Source: an uncultured Collinsella sp. (GTDB taxonomy: Bacteria > Actinomycetota > Coriobacteriia > Coriobacteriales > Coriobacteriaceae). Taken from it: a stretch of 6,284 bases of DNA. Below are positions 6,184-6,284 of the stretch, one piece after another. The notes under the pieces are model-generated. The model did not search any database, was not told the DNA's origin, and saw only the letters and a list, made by a program, of their open reading frames with translations. The first letter of the stretch is position 1. Every line of letters begins with the position of its first letter. The stretch is taken from positions 1 to 6,284 of the forward strand of contig CABSBA010000096.1 in NCBI GenBank assembly GCA_902475825.1. Direction: 5' to 3'. Both the position numbers and the translations under genes were made by a program.

Positions 6184-6260
6184 AAACAGGAGTCCGGTCA
6201 AAAAATCTCAATCTGTAACACGTAGCCCACTTTCGACCGTCTACCCGTTACAGATCAAGA
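6128..6260. repeat. Second array: two 55-bp hairpin repeats downstream of lacG
   Basis: Two more members of the family seen at 1153-1452, with cores at 6128-6182 and 6206-6260, separated by 23 bp (period 78 bp). As in the first array, they begin just past a canonical terminator. The array may continue beyond the window, since only 24 bp remain. Apart from the terminator and these units, 6034-6284 holds nothing I can identify. Confidence 0.9.
6206..6260. repeat. Hairpin unit 6
   Basis: The 15-bp arms have three mismatches, all A opposite C on the plus strand. In minus-strand RNA all three become G-U pairs, and the stem is followed by TTTTTT (complement of 6200-6205). It therefore looks like a terminator for transcription entering from the right. 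Confidence 0.83.
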
Positions 6261-6284
6261 CAATAAGATAGTCAAATCCGAACT

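Overview
The window looks like the chromosome of a high-GC gut actinobacterium. Coriobacteriia, and Collinsella in particular, is my best guess, from the GC-rich codon use (GGC, GCC, AAG, CTG, ATC), the PTS-based lactose genes and the palindromic repeats in the gaps. This is inference; no marker gene here fixes the taxon.

Layout. (1) 1-1057, + strand: the 3' part of a lactose-type PTS permease (EIICB, LacE-like), cut by the left edge. (2) 1058-1470: a strong terminator, then four copies of a 55-bp hairpin repeat spaced about 80 bp apart. (3) 1471-2481, - strand: a LacI/GalR-family repressor. (4) 2482-2756: a divergent control region with a perfect 24-bp palindrome (2632-2655) and an extra half-site, the probable operator. 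(5) 2757-4535, + strand: a complete second lactose EIICB. (6) 4536-4611: a short gap with a GC-rich stem. (7) 4612-6033, + strand: a complete GH1 6-phospho-beta-galactosidase (LacG). (8) 6034-6284: a strong terminator and two more copies of the 55-bp hairpin.

How the genes work together. LacE imports lactose, or a related beta-galactoside, and phosphorylates it on entry. LacG hydrolyses the 6-phospho-sugar to a free hexose (glucose for lactose) and galactose-6-phosphate. The divergent LacI-type protein probably controls the lacE-lacG operon, and itself, through the palindrome between them. No EIIA (LacF) and no tagatose-6-phosphate pathway genes (LacABCD) are in the window, so they must lie elsewhere. 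The two EIICB copies are clear paralogues.

The least explained element is the hairpin family. Six units, each exactly 55 bp (15-bp arms and a 25-nt centre), sit in two gaps, each just beyond a normal rho-independent terminator. Most arm mismatches become G-U pairs only in minus-strand RNA, and three units are followed by T-runs only on that strand. This suggests they act on transcripts entering from the convergent side.
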